In this document: one piece after another, positions 32,500 through 42,249 of the stretch | Layout: each line of letters opens with the position of its first letter | Numbering within the stretch: the first letter of the stretch is position 1 | Assembly: GCA_016748015.1 (NCBI GenBank) | Contig: JAAOMT010000777.1 | Span: 190,347-254,346 of the forward strand | Length of the DNA: 64,000 nt | DNA from: Geosiphon pyriformis | Lineage: Eukaryota; Glomeromycota; Glomeromycetes; Archaeosporales; Geosiphonaceae | Direction: 5' to 3' | Made by a program: the position numbers and the translations under genes | Notes under the pieces: generated by a model | The model's input: the letters and a program-made list of their open reading frames with translations, nothing else | Database searches by the model: none | What the model was told of the DNA's origin: nothing

Positions 32500-33380
32500 T
32501 ATCTTTTTGAATAATGTTCAATTAAAACTATTGGTTCTAAATCTCATGGAATTTGTTCTGGTAGAATTAAAGATAATTGTGTTCCAATTCTGGGTGTTTT
32601 TGTTGTTATTACTGGTTTACTGTAATAGAATTTCAGCCGGTTACCATGTGCTGCTTTTCTTAATATTTTATCATCTAGTCTTAGCTTGTATGCTCCATTT
32701 CCAAGTATTTCGTGAATATAAAATGGTTCATCCCACTTGTGATCAAATTTTCCACTCCACTGTTTTTCTATTTTTGTACGATGCAACAATACTTTATCTC
32801 CAATTTTGTAGCTAATTATATTATCTGGTAACTGGTTATCATGTCTCACTTTTTGTTGTTCTTATAATTGTTCAATATTTTGTGCTGCTTTTCTTCTTTT
32901 GTTTTCTAAAGTTCCCATTAATTCATATATTCTTCTAAGTAGTGTTTTCTGGAATGTTGTTTCTGTGATAGTGTCACTTAGATAAGTTGGGATAGTAAGT
33001 TCAACTGGTAATGTGGCTTTTTTTCCATAAACCAGTTCAAACGGTGTGAATTGTGTAGTATCTTGTTTTACTGTTCTATATGCTAGTAGTACTGCTGGTA
33101 TAAACAAATTCCATTCTTTTTCATGTTCGTTACTAATTTTCGCCAGTGATTTACATAATGTGCAATTAAATCTTTCAACTAATCCATTTGTTTGAGGGTG
33201 ATATGGTGATGACAGTGGTTGCTTGATTCCAAATTTTTGGCTAAGTTCTTTTAAGGTGCTGTTTACGAAGTGTGTGCCTTAATCTGATAGCAATTCTTGT
33301 GGACATCCATGTCAGCAAATTAAGTCTTCATGTACGAATTGAGCTACAGAAATAGCATCAGCTGTTTTAATAGCTCTAGC
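32500..33380 (-). pseudogene. Integrase core and C-terminal domain of G
   Basis: Open pieces are 32544-32849 (C-terminal, FDHKWDEPFYIHEILGNGAYKL) and 32862-33107 (core end, AVLLAYRTVKQDTTQFTPFE). Between 33108 and 33311 the core reads SD-Ter-GTHFVNST and PYHPQTNGLVERFN, so the second Asp and the Glu are kept. Stops are TGA for Arg (CGA) at about 33312 and TAA for Gln near 33283. Pol ends near 32500 after a TGA in the IP-R-DLEP motif, as in E. Confidence 0.85.
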
Positions 33381-33436
33381 NNNNNNNNNNNNNNNNNNNN
33401 NNNNNNNNNNNNNNNNNNNNNNNNNNNNNNNNNNNN
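33381..33436. other. Assembly gap (56 N) in integrase of G
   Basis: Compared with D, E and F, the missing part should encode the second half of the zinc finger and the first catalytic Asp, roughly 75 residues. The true gap is therefore nearer 200-250 bp than 56. Any reading frame drawn across the N run is not reliable. Confidence 0.9.
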
Positions 33437-33770
33437 ATTTTTGGCCAATAGTAATGGCTAGTTGCACGTTGGATGGTTGCTGTTTTTCCAAAGTGGCCTG
33501 AATGAATATCTGAGTGCATGTTAAATAAAATAGTTTCTTTTTCATCTGTGGTTATAACTCTTAATGGATTATCTGGATTTTGTCAATTCCAGTAATAAAG
33601 TATGTGATTTTGGATGAAATAATGTTTTGCTAATTTTTGGAGCTTAATTAGCTCTTTTACTGGCATTTCTTCATCTATTTGTAGTGTTTCCAAGTATTGG
33701 CTGAGGTTTTTGTAAAGATGGTTGTTCATTGTTGTTGTGGTGAGTGGGTTGGTGATTTTTATGTGTGTTT
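33437..33770 (-). pseudogene. Integrase N-terminal region of G
   Basis: In the frame that differs from the flanking RNase H, the minus strand reads YFIQNHILYYW, a TGA at Trp/Arg, then ETILFNMHSDIHSGHFGKTATIQRATSHYYWPK up to the gap (split here for reading: motif positions about 33640 to 33440). This is the H-x-H half of the integrase zinc finger. The frame change relative to RNase H occurs near 33760-33780 and implies a one-base indel. Confidence 0.75.
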
Positions 33771-34220
33771 CATTCTTGACAAACAGTCAGCATTAGCATT
33801 TTTGGTATCTTCTTTGTATTTGATAATATAATTGTATGGTGCTAACGTTTGTGACCATTTGGCGTATTTTCTTTTTAGTGCTTTCTTGTTATTTAACCAG
33901 ACCAGACCTCTATAATCTGTCGTAATTTCAAAGGGTTGGTACCATAAATATGTGTCAAAGTGAACACAATTCCAGACTACTGCTAAGCATTCAAGTTTAT
34001 GTGCTACATAGTTTTGTTCTGCTGTACTGAGACTTCTGCTGGCATAAGCGATTACACGTTCTCTTCCATTATCATTTTTTTGTGACAGAATGGCTCCAAG
34101 TCCAGTTCCAGAGGCATCTGTGACCAAAATGAATTTCTTGTTGAAATTCGGATAGATCATTATTGGTGATTCAATGAGCTTTCGTCTAAGGTATTCAAAA
34201 GCTTTTTGTTGTGCTTTAGT
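33759..34220 (-). CDS. RNase H of element G
   Basis: The open piece 33759-34160 (133 codons) has FILVTDASGTGLGAILSQ at its start with the catalytic Asp intact, then YASRSLSTAEQNYVAHKLECLAVVW, FEITTDYRGLVWL and NANADCLSRM at the end. This is a typical complete gypsy RNase H. A single TAG at 34202 (Gln or Trp position) separates it from the reverse transcriptase. Confidence 0.88.
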   Translation of the reverse strand, partial: TKAQQKAFEYLRRKLIESPIMIYPNFNKKFILVTDASGTGLGAILSQKNDNGRERVIAYASRSLSTAEQNYVAHKLECLAVVWNCVHFDTYLWYQPFEITTDYRGLVWLNNKKALKRKYAKWSQTLAPYNYIIKYKEDTKNANADCLSRMKHT

Positions 34221-34990
34221 CTATTCAAACTTCACATTTTTGGATAGTAGGTAATTAAGGGGTTTGATGATGTTTGAAAAGTTTTCTACAAAGTGGCAGT
34301 AGTAAGATGCGAGTCCTAAAAAGCTTCTAACTTCTGGAACATTTTGAGGTACTGGAAAATTTTTCACTTTGTCTATTTTTGATGGATCTGGTTTTATTCC
34401 ATCTTTTCCAACTACGTGTCCTAAAAATGCTAGCTCATTTTTCCCAAAGAAACATTTTTCTAGATTTAGTTTAAGTTCAGCGTGTCTCAATCTCTCAAAA
34501 ACTTGTTGTAAATGTTGGAGATGATCCGTGAATTTTGACAAGAAAACATTTGTATTATCCAAGCAGACAACAATGGATTGCCACAGGATTCCAGAGTAAA
34601 TTACATCCATTAGTCTTTGGAATGTCATGGGAGCATTTGTTAATCCAAATGGCATTACATTGAACTTATAATTGCTATTTTGTGTTGTGAATGCTGTTTT
34701 ATGCCTGTCCTTTGGGTCCATTTCCACTTGCCAGTACCCATTGGTCAAGTCCAGTGTAGAAAACCATTTTGCTCCTCCAAAAACGTCGAAAATTTTGTCA
34801 ATTAACAGTATTGGGTATGAGTCTTTGGTTGTTTTGCTGTTTAGTTTGTGATAGTCAATGCAAAATCTAATTTTTCCGTTCTTTTTCTTTACTAAAACAA
34901 CTGGTGAGGACCATGGACTCATTGATGGTTGTATTATTCCTTTTTCCAACATGCTTTGGACTTCTTCTCTGATAAAATTATGCTCCATTG
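34221..34990 (-). CDS. Reverse transcriptase of element G
   Basis: A 255-codon open frame starts at MEHNFIREEVQSMLEKGIIQ and includes WSSPVVLVKKKNGKIRFCIDY, STLDLTNGYWQVEMDPKDRHK and MPFGLTNAP. The catalytic box reads CLDNTNVF where C and E have YLDDTNVF, so the second metal-binding Asp is Asn. The thumb reads FLGHVVGKDGIKPDPSKI. Without the second Asp this copy should be inactive despite its long frame. Confidence 0.92.
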
Positions 34991-35009
34991 GTGGGACACA
35001 GTAAGCGCA

Positions 35010-36050
35010 TTATTTTTCAGGTCTGGTGTCTCTAGTGAGAATTTGGTATTGAACCAAGTTAGTTCTTCCAAATTCACTATTTTGTGAAAATATATCAGAG
35101 TATTTTAAAATTAATGCTTTTAATTGTTGCTGTTGGTCAGAATTCATTGTTCTAATGTTTAATTTGGCCAATTTTTCTAGTGTAAATTGATAGCATTCTA
35201 ATGGTTGTTGCCAATTTATTGAAGTGAGTTCACAGTAGAGGGCGATTTTTGGGAAATTTAGAATTTCTTGTGGTATTGACATGTTTTCTAGCTCCGTTCC
35301 GAAGTATTCAATAATGGTATTTTTCAGAATGTAGATGGGTTCTTCTGTGGTGTTTGCGATAGGAATTTTTATCCATTGAGTTTTATCAGCTGGAATAAAA
35401 AGGTTAGTAAGTCCTATGAGAAACTGTTGGCAAGTTTCTGGATAGGGCTCAAATATTAGGTCTTTTTCTTTAATTGTTCTTTTTATTCTTATTTCTGATT
35501 TTCCATATAGTAGGAGCATGATAGACTGCTCATTTTTAATTATTTCGCCTTTTTCCTTTATTGTTTCAGCAAAATTTGCTTCAATTTCTTTTCCTGTCGA
35601 TCCGAAACCAAAAGTTCCTCTCATTGTTTGTGACAATTTCTCACGATTTTTCACTGGCATGAATTTCCCAATTTTTACCAATAGTAGGAAAATTGCTTGT
35701 ACAATCTTTTTTTTAGATTCAATGGTATAAGGCTTTTCTGAATTGTTCTGTAGCAAAACCATTAAATTTCCAGTATATCCGGAGTCAATTACTCCTCCTT
35801 GAATGCTTATTCCTTTTTTTGCGAGGCTTGATCACAATGCTATTTGAACCATTATTCCTGGCAGAATTTCAACCGCTATTTTTAGGTCGATTTTGGTGAT
35901 GCTCCTAGGTGGTAACGTTGTGGATTGGTCTTCCGGATAATGTAGATTGAATCTGGCATCGGTTGGATAGACTCTTTCAAGTATTATTTTTAAGTGCCCA
36001 TTGTCGAAGTATTGGATGTTGGTCACCTGTTCTAGGTTGGTATAGGCTAC
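35010..36050 (-). CDS. dUTPase domain and linker of element G polyprotein
   Basis: Frames 35832-36026 and 35010-35762 are one reading frame split by a TGA. Motif 1 is ARFNLHYPED, motif 2 is SSLAKKG with its Arg replaced by TGA (CGA changed), motif 3 is GGVIDSGYTGNL with Asp and Tyr kept, motif 4 is KKIVQAIFLLL, and motif 5 is RGTFGFGSTG at 35592-35621, fully canonical. After it come a beta-rich linker (IPIANTTEEPIYILKNTIIEYF) and the pre-reverse-transcriptase region. This is the clearest evidence that the domain is a genuine trimeric-type dUTPase. Confidence 0.92.
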
Positions 36051-36110
36051 AAATTTTTCTGACTCGGGACTGTCAGGTGAGTCTTGTTAATTTATTGATT
36101 GATTTTGAGA

Positions 36111-36305
36111 CTACTGATTCTCAATTTCCATTTTTCTTTCTAAGCCCCTTTCATCTTGACACTCTTCACAGCACTGATTTTGGCACAGAATGAGACAGTT
36201 TTCGCAGAGGTAAGTGTTGATTTGGGCGAGGTATTGTTTTTGCTTTTGTCGAGTGGGGCATAGTTGTTGGTAGTAGTCCTGGAATTTGTCTACTGGGTCA
36301 AACAT
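36111..36305 (-). CDS. Cysteine cluster 2 of element G
   Basis: The piece reads FDPVDKFQDYYQQLCPTR, matching GPEEFYEHYQNLAPTR in D. It then gives LCENCLILCQNQCCEECQDE, equivalent to module 2 of D and F (C-x2-C-x4-C-x4-CC-x2-C). The spacing suits a small zinc-binding knot. It ends in a charged ERGLERKMEIENQ stretch, corresponding to the acidic linker of family 1 but much shorter. Confidence 0.7.
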   Translation of the reverse strand: MFDPVDKFQDYYQQLCPTRQKQKQYLAQINTYLCENCLILCQNQCCEECQDERGLERKMEIENQ

Positions 36306-36329
36306 ATTGTAGCTGGCGACTTTGTCAGC

Positions 36330-36780
36330 TACTTTGGCTGACTCTTTCCAACATCATATTTCTTCAGTGGTTCCTCCTCTTACTTTGGCTTGTGCGGTGT
36401 TGTACAACTTATTCTCGTCGTGTGGGTAGTGCTATAGTCTTTTTAACACTCTGTTGAATGCTGCTTCGAATGGCATTCCTCCTCTTACCCAGTCACAGAT
36501 GAGGATTGTGTATTGGCAAGTTGCGTCACATGTTCCTCCTCTGCCTGATATGTCATTCCAGTCACACCTTTTTGGTAATAATTTTCCACAAGCGAGGCAC
36601 GGTTCCTCATCCCATTTTCCGTGTCTTTCTGGGTAACTGTATTTTTTTTTGTTACAACGGTTACAATAGTAGTGGGTGGGATTTCTTGGGTCTTTGTCTG
36701 GTGCGCTGTATGCAGTCATAAACAAGAGTTTTTTCTTGCAAACTGAGCATTCTAGCTTTGGTCTGCATTGCTGGTGGTTT
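36330..36780 (-). CDS. Cysteine-rich module 1 of element G
   Basis: The frame reads KLECSVCKKKLLFMTAYSAP, then THYYCNRCNKKK, GKWDEEPCLACGKLLP, DWNDISGRGG and TCDATCQYTILI, ending in WVRGGMPFEAAFNRVLKRL. The four pairs are CxxC, CxxC, CxxC and CxxxC, all intact. The open frame begins further upstream than the first usable ATG because it belongs to the polyprotein. This is the best-preserved copy of the unnamed module; two zinc sites are plausible. Confidence 0.75.
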
Positions 36781-36789
36781 CTTCATGAA

Positions 36790-37480
36790 CTTACCTGGTT
36801 TCATTCGGATCTTTCTTTGCTGGTCCACGTTGGTACAGCTGGTAATCCTGTTCTTTGGTCATCAGCCCAAGAGAGCTGATAAGTTTTGATGGCTGGTAGT
36901 GCTGAATTTTCCTTAAATTCGAAGGTAGGTCTTTGGTTGGCACTGAGTTTTTGGAAGTGGCCACAGATGGCTGGAATTTTGGCCTGGTGGCCATTATAAT
37001 TGATCAGAAGCTCTTGGGTGGTCCAATCTAAGGTGGTGTTGGCTTTTGTTAGCCAGTCATTCTCTACTAACACTTGATATTGTGTAGCGTTCATTACTAA
37101 TACTTTTGTAGGTATTACTATGCTGTTAATTTCAAAAGGGAATGAGTCGATTTCGCCATGAGGTAGCTTTGTACTTCCATTGACTGTTATAATTTGGGAC
37201 GTCACAGCACAATCAACTTTGAAACCCAGTTGGTTTACTAGTTGAAGTGTTATGATGCTTCCAGCGGATCCACTGTCTAAGATAAATTTGATTGGAGTAT
37301 TGTTTACAGTGGCTTCTATATACATAGCAGTAATTGGGCATTTTTCGTCTAATGCTGCTCCACTGAACATAGCCTTGTTTTCCTTTAATTCAAAAAGAAA
37401 AATAGCTGCGAGGCTGCTATCTTCGGTGGCAACTGCTGGTGGTATTGTTTGGCTCAATTTGTTGGAGGAATTCTTGGTTC
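36790..37480 (-). CDS. Protease of element G
   Basis: The open frame 36801-37457 (218 codons) has IEATVNNTPIKFILDSGSAG with an intact Asp-Ser-Gly active site, SIITLQLVNQLGF, and the typical gypsy end VENDWLTKANTTLDWTTQEL. The frame is the same as Gag. A TAA after NETR (near 36800) probably replaces Gln, because the downstream frame continues into module 1. Confidence 0.9.
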
Positions 37481-37499
37481 TGTTTATGTTTCTATCATC

Positions 37500-39458
37500 A
37501 TTATTTCTGATGATCAGATTTTCTGGTATATTAAGGTAAGTTTGTTGATAATTTTAGTAGTTTGGATTGGTTTCGGCGCAGTTTAGATTCCTCTGGACCA
37601 ATGCGTTCTGGTTTTACATGAGCTGATTTCGGGCCTTGGGATGCCAATTTGGGTTGGCTATCATGGGCTGTTGCTGATAAGCTCCTTGATTTTGATACGT
37701 GATGGGATATTGGTATGGTATTGGCATGTACTGGTTTCTGGGCATTTGGAGTGGCGTGTAGTAATTATTTTCGCATGCTTCCTGCATCATTCGCGTTCGA
37801 CATTGACTAATCAAATGTCCTATGTGTTTGCAAAAATGGCAGGCGCGCATTTCTGTTCTGAATTCCTGGTGTGACGAATGATTATTTCGACTGTCACTGA
37901 CTTCTTGGCTGCGTCTTTGGGGTGGTTGGTATGTATTTCTTCTCGGATTTGGGATGAGGTAACTTTCTATTTTCTTAGAGAGTTCCTTCCCTAATTGTGT
38001 TACTCTTTTCTCTAATATTTCTGTCTTATTTTCCTCCATTACTATGTTAACCATTTGACTATGGTTAGCTTTTTTCTCAGCCGATTCAAGAGCTCTGGCG
38101 AGCGTAACGGCTTCTGGTAAAGAATTAGGGTGGACAGGGTGTACTCTTCCTAAAATGCTGCTTTTTAATCCTCTAATAAACTGATTTAAAACCTGTGGAT
38201 CAGTGTAGTATCCTTGTTCAATTGCTTCAATCTGACGGCGAATTCGATTGAATTGAGCAAGATATTGGGTGACAGTTTCACTGGTATTTTGCTTGATAGT
38301 ATTGAATTTGTTCTGTAGTTGGATTACGGCATTTGGGTCGCTAAAATACTCCAGGAGTGCATTTTTAAATTCGGCAAAGCTCGTGGGTTTTGTTTCCAGG
38401 CTTTGATACCATGAGTTGGCTGTGCCTTTCAGGAAGAAAGATAATGTTTGAATTGCTCTTTGGTCATTCCAGTTATTTGCCTGGATGGCTTTTTGTGTTT
38501 CTCTGAGCCATGTGTGCACGTCCGTTTCTTCTTCCTCTCCTGAGAAATCTGTTAGTCTTGCAATATATGGTGTGGTCATTTCATTGCCGTTTTCTGCTGG
38601 TGGGCTTATTGGTCTAAGAGGAGGTGGGATGATATTTCCTTGAGCATTCCTAAAGGTGGCTTTTCTTATATCTGGTTCTTCCTCTTGATCACGAGTTTCT
38701 TGGTTTCTGGACTGGCTGCTTGTTCCAGTGACTGGTCTTGTGATTGTTTTTTTGCTGGTCTCTTTTTCAGATTCTGATTCAGACTCCTCTTCATGGTTTT
38801 CAAACTCCGTTCTAAATTTTGGCTGAAAAAGAGGGTTTTGGAATAGTGATAAATATCCTCCTGTAATTGGTATGTCTCCCCAGTTATGTTGTTTAATTTT
38901 ATCAGTATAACTAGGAGTTCTTGGCATTTGTGGAGTTGATGTTAATGATGATGCAGCTCCTAATGGAATTTGTATCTTATTTTCTGGTGAAAAATGGTAT
39001 AATTTATCTTCTGGTGAATAAATATGTTGTTTTTTTATTGATTGAGTAACAGTTTTCTTTGGTGTTTGAGCTGGTGTTCTTAGTTTTTGCTAGTTACTTT
39101 CCTGATTAGTTTCTAAATTTTCTTTGGTTTTGTTGGCACGTTCCCTAGTGTTTCTTGTGGATATTGGAAAATTTTCATTGGCATATTGCTCAATTTCTCA
39201 ATGAATTTTGACAATAGTTGCGGCTATTACTGCTACTTCTTTTGTAGTGTATTGTGATAATTCTCTATACAATCTAAGTTTTGTGTCATGTGGTTCTTCT
39301 TCCTTTTCTATATGATAATTTATTCTGGCGTTAATATAATAAGTAAGGGCAGATTCTGCTGGACAACACCCTTCTGGTAATCCAAGATCACTTTGATTTT
39401 GTGTGTAAATAGCATGGCAGAATTCAAGAACAGTAAAATTAGGGGTTTTTGTCACCAC
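37500..39458 (-). CDS. gag of element G
   Basis: Open pieces 39198-39458 and 37614-38927 (437 codons) are in one frame with protease. Between them lie a TGA (Arg) near 39196 and a TAG (Gln) near 39090; TAA stops at 37614 and about 37560 replace Gln. Order: N-terminal block with ESALTYYINARINYHIEKE, Glu/Ser-rich region (HEEESESESEKE), capsid core (WLRETQKAIQANNW ... SWYQSLETKPTSFAEFKNAL), and a zinc knuckle (CHFCKHIGHLISQC, C-x2-C-x4-H-x4-C). The first codon of the open frame is GTG at 39458; no upstream in-frame ATG is evident. Confidence 0.9.
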
Positions 39459-39521
39459 TTTTGTCTCTTCTTTTTTAGCAATGAATTATTACTAATTATT
39501 ATTTCCTTTTTGATTTTCTTT

Positions 39522-39538
39522 CCTCGTAGGGTTCACCA
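39522..39538 (-). promoter_or_regulatory. Primer-binding site of G
   Basis: On the minus strand, TGGTGAACCCTACGAGG follows the 5' LTR after a 2-base spacer. It implies a tRNA ending AGGGTTCACCA, different from the primer of families 1 and 2. Confidence 0.8.
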
Positions 39539-39540
39539 AA

Positions 39541-40411
39541 TGTTACGGGATGGTTCTCTTGTTATATTTAATTGCTGATATCCCGTTTTAATTGCAATCA
39601 GTCTTTTGTGAGTTCCTCAATTCTATTTGTGTGATAATGTCACTGTTATATTGAAGGCTTTCTTTTTAATGTTGCAATGTAAGTTATTCTTCAATTTCTG
39701 ATTGTTGTGTATGTTTATGTACTCCTTTTCAGAGGCTGAACTGAAATCTACCCACTGTCTGGGGTCTTTTCTGAGGCTATCTTTGCAATTGCTTGATGTG
39801 TTTCTCTAATCTAGAAACACAGAATGTTAATAGTCTTTAGTGCTTTTTTTAATTCTTACAATAAAGCTTTTATCAATTAGTAACAATATGAATAATCTTG
39901 ATTAAGGATTATTCTTCCAAGAGATTCAGTTGATAAATGATAGTTTCATTCAATAAATAATACAAGTAAGTTTCTTAATACTTTGGGTTGTGATAATTCA
40001 GTTTTAAATATTCTTTTTCATTTCTTTTTGATTTAAAGGTTTCTTAGAATATTTAATTTGAAAGTATGATTTAAAGTGGAGTTTGTTGGATAAAATTGGA
40101 TCTATTGCTTGATAAGTTATGATTTTTATTACCCGATTTTTCCTAATATTAAAACTACTGTATATATACATGTTTGTAGTTCTATAAGAAAACACATTGT
40201 AATACTTTCTTTTTGATATTTCAACCTGGTGTTTGCTGCTATCACCAGTTGGTATTGGCTGCTATTGTGAACTGGTACTTGCTACTATTGCGAGATGGTG
40301 TTTGCTACTATGTTAATTATTACCTTTCTAAGATTATTACTGCACTATATTATGATTGAATAGTTTGTATTATTTTTATGATTCTTTTTGCTAAATTCTT
40401 AAACCGTAACA
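39541..40411 (-). repeat. 5' LTR of element G (871 bp)
   Basis: Same length as 30863-31733. Several differences are CpG here and TpG or CpA there (for example CCCGTTTT against CCCATTTT, and ACCGTAACA against ACTGTAACA), so this copy has kept more CpG sites. Confidence 0.92.
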
Positions 40412-41110
40412 GTGGTTAAATATCAAATAGTGGTCCCTTCTGATATTTCGATAATATCTCCTATGTTGTTGTAAATAGAAATTTTAATGTGACTGTGATT
40501 CTTGGCTGGTATGTGCAAATTGACTAATCCAATCTCTCTTAATTTACAAAGTGTTGCTTCCACCTCAAAAATCTAAATCTAATCCTTCACTTTTCTCTTT
40601 ATAACTACTATGTACTGGTCATATGGTGGAATAAAAATTGATTGACAGATGGAGATAATTTTTCCCTTGTTAATAATTTCTTCCTCTGCCATATTAATTG
40701 GTATGTCTATTCTATCTGTTGATTTAAATTTCTGTATCCCTCTAACTGTAATTCCTAATTTTTTTCTGTTTCCCACTGATACTAATTGAGTTATTTTAAT
40801 CAAAGGTAAGAATATTGTTTGTGCTATCTTTTTGTTTGGCTTTATAATATAGGTCTTTTCTGAGTTATTTTGTAGCATAACAATAATATTTCCTATATAG
40901 TCTGTGTTAATTATTTCTCTTTTGATGTTGATTCCTTTTTTTACTAAACTACTTCTGGATGTTAGTTGAATTATTGTTGTTAGAATTTTCAGTGCTATTT
41001 TAAGATCAATGTAGGTGCATGAGTGTAATTCCAATTTGATAGTATCTTTTCCCAAATATCTCAAATTAAACCCAACATTGGTATTATGTACACATTCTGG
41101 TATAATATTT
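40412..41110 (-). pseudogene. dUTPase domain and linker of element C
   Basis: The first four bases are the GTGG target duplication of G. The open piece 40579-41064 (161 codons) reads RYLGKDTIKLELH (after motif 1), RSSLVKKGIN (motif 2), EIINTDYIGNI (motif 3, with the catalytic Asp changed to Asn), KIAQTIFLPL (motif 4) and QKFKSTDR (motif 5, decayed), then MAEEEIINKGEIIS. Motif 1 lies just upstream (near 41075). The frame is unusually long for this decayed element. Confidence 0.85.
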
Positions 41111-42020
41111 TCATCATTATTACTGAATTATTTTGATTCCTGCTTCTTGGTAAGATTAAAGAGTGCTATATATTGTTTGAGTTTGAATCTAAGTTTAAAT
41201 TGTTGTTAATGTTATTGTCAATTTGCATAGAGCTAAAACTGTTGTTTTTGTTATTATCATTGTCAGAGTTTGAATCAAAATCAAAAATTGATTCTGATGC
41301 ACAGCTGCTGATTGGTTTTTTTTCTTCTGAAATTGTGTAAATCATGTAAATTAGTGAATTGTAAATGAAATTACACTCATTACAATATTGAAAGTCACAT
41401 AGAATTAGGCAGTGTTGACACAGTTGAGTGTTCAACTGTTTTAAGCATTGCTCTTGCTCTTCTTTGGTGGGCACTAATTTTTGGTAGTGTTCATAGAATT
41501 GTTTTGGATTCAGAAGATTTATGACTGGTTCTGGGTTCCAGTCAAGTTCTATGGATTCTGGAGGATTATTTTTATTATTCTGATTTCTTTTAGTAATGCA
41601 TTTTCAATTTTGGTGAGTGCCATTTGCCATATTTTGTCATTATTGTGTGGACAGCTGTCCAAACATTTTACAGTTCTTCTCCAGACTGCTTCTATTGGTG
41701 TTCTTTTTTTAACTCAATTACTTATCAGAATTGTGTATTAACACGATTTGTCACACATTCTTTCTCATTCAGGAATGTTATTTCACATTCTTTTATCTAG
41801 AAAAGTTTTTTCACAAGTCAAGCATGGTTCATTATCCCATTTTCTAACTCATTTTGGTCTTTTAAAGTGTTCAAAGATGCATGGGTGGCAATAAAACTTA
41901 GTTGCTATTTGGTATTTCTTATTGTTGCCACAACATGTGCTCATTAATAACAATTTCATGCCACAATTGACACATATTAGTTTGAGTTGGCAATAGTTAG
42001 ACAGTTGTGGTGAAGTGTAA
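41111..42020 (-). pseudogene. Acidic linker and cysteine modules of element C
   Basis: The open piece 41166-41474 has LCQHCLILCDFQYCNECNF (module 2, all Cys present), then an acidic Asp/Asn/Ser linker (SIFDFDSNSDNDNNKNNS). Module 1 continues to about 42000 on the minus strand but is broken by stops and Cys-to-Tyr changes; CKKL, YCHPC, KPCLTC and the MCD-C stretch are still recognisable. Confidence 0.7.
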
Positions 42021-42249
42021 GTGTATGAACTATAAGTGATAGTAGGTGTTGGTTCTTCTTCTTTCTCTTTTTTTTTTTATTATTTTCCTTTTCCTAAGTT
42101 ATTAGGTCTTTTTGGTCATTGTCAGTTCCCCAGACTTGGTTAGAATTCCAGGTAAGTTCTTTTTTTTGCTTTTTTTTTCTATTGTCATCCCAAAAGAGTA
42201 TTAGTGATAGCTTGTTGTAATCTTTGTTAGTCCATAAAACTTGGTAAGC

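Larger units (their letters stand above)
30863..40411 (-). mobile_element. Element G: family 3 Ty3/gypsy retrotransposon (9,549 bp as assembled)
   Basis: Both LTRs are 871 bp and closely alike, and most of the polyprotein is open in one frame, so G is the least decayed element. Gag-Pol shares the domain order of family 1, including dUTPase and the cysteine modules, but differs strongly in sequence, LTR and primer site. Isolated stops (CAA, CAG or CGA changed), one frame break near 33770, and a 56-base assembly gap in integrase interrupt it. Confidence 0.92.

Noticed and set aside
33312-33545. An open frame drawn through the N run in G.
   Set aside because: Frames on the two sides do not encode the same integrase register; the real reading upstream of the gap is in another frame.
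36770-36800. Sequence CAGGTAAGT on the minus strand near 36795 looks like a 5' splice site in pol of G.
   Set aside because: The frame continues past it into the cysteine module and the TAA there is explained by a CAA-to-TAA change, as elsewhere. No matching 3' splice site or intron-like gap is seen against D, E or F.
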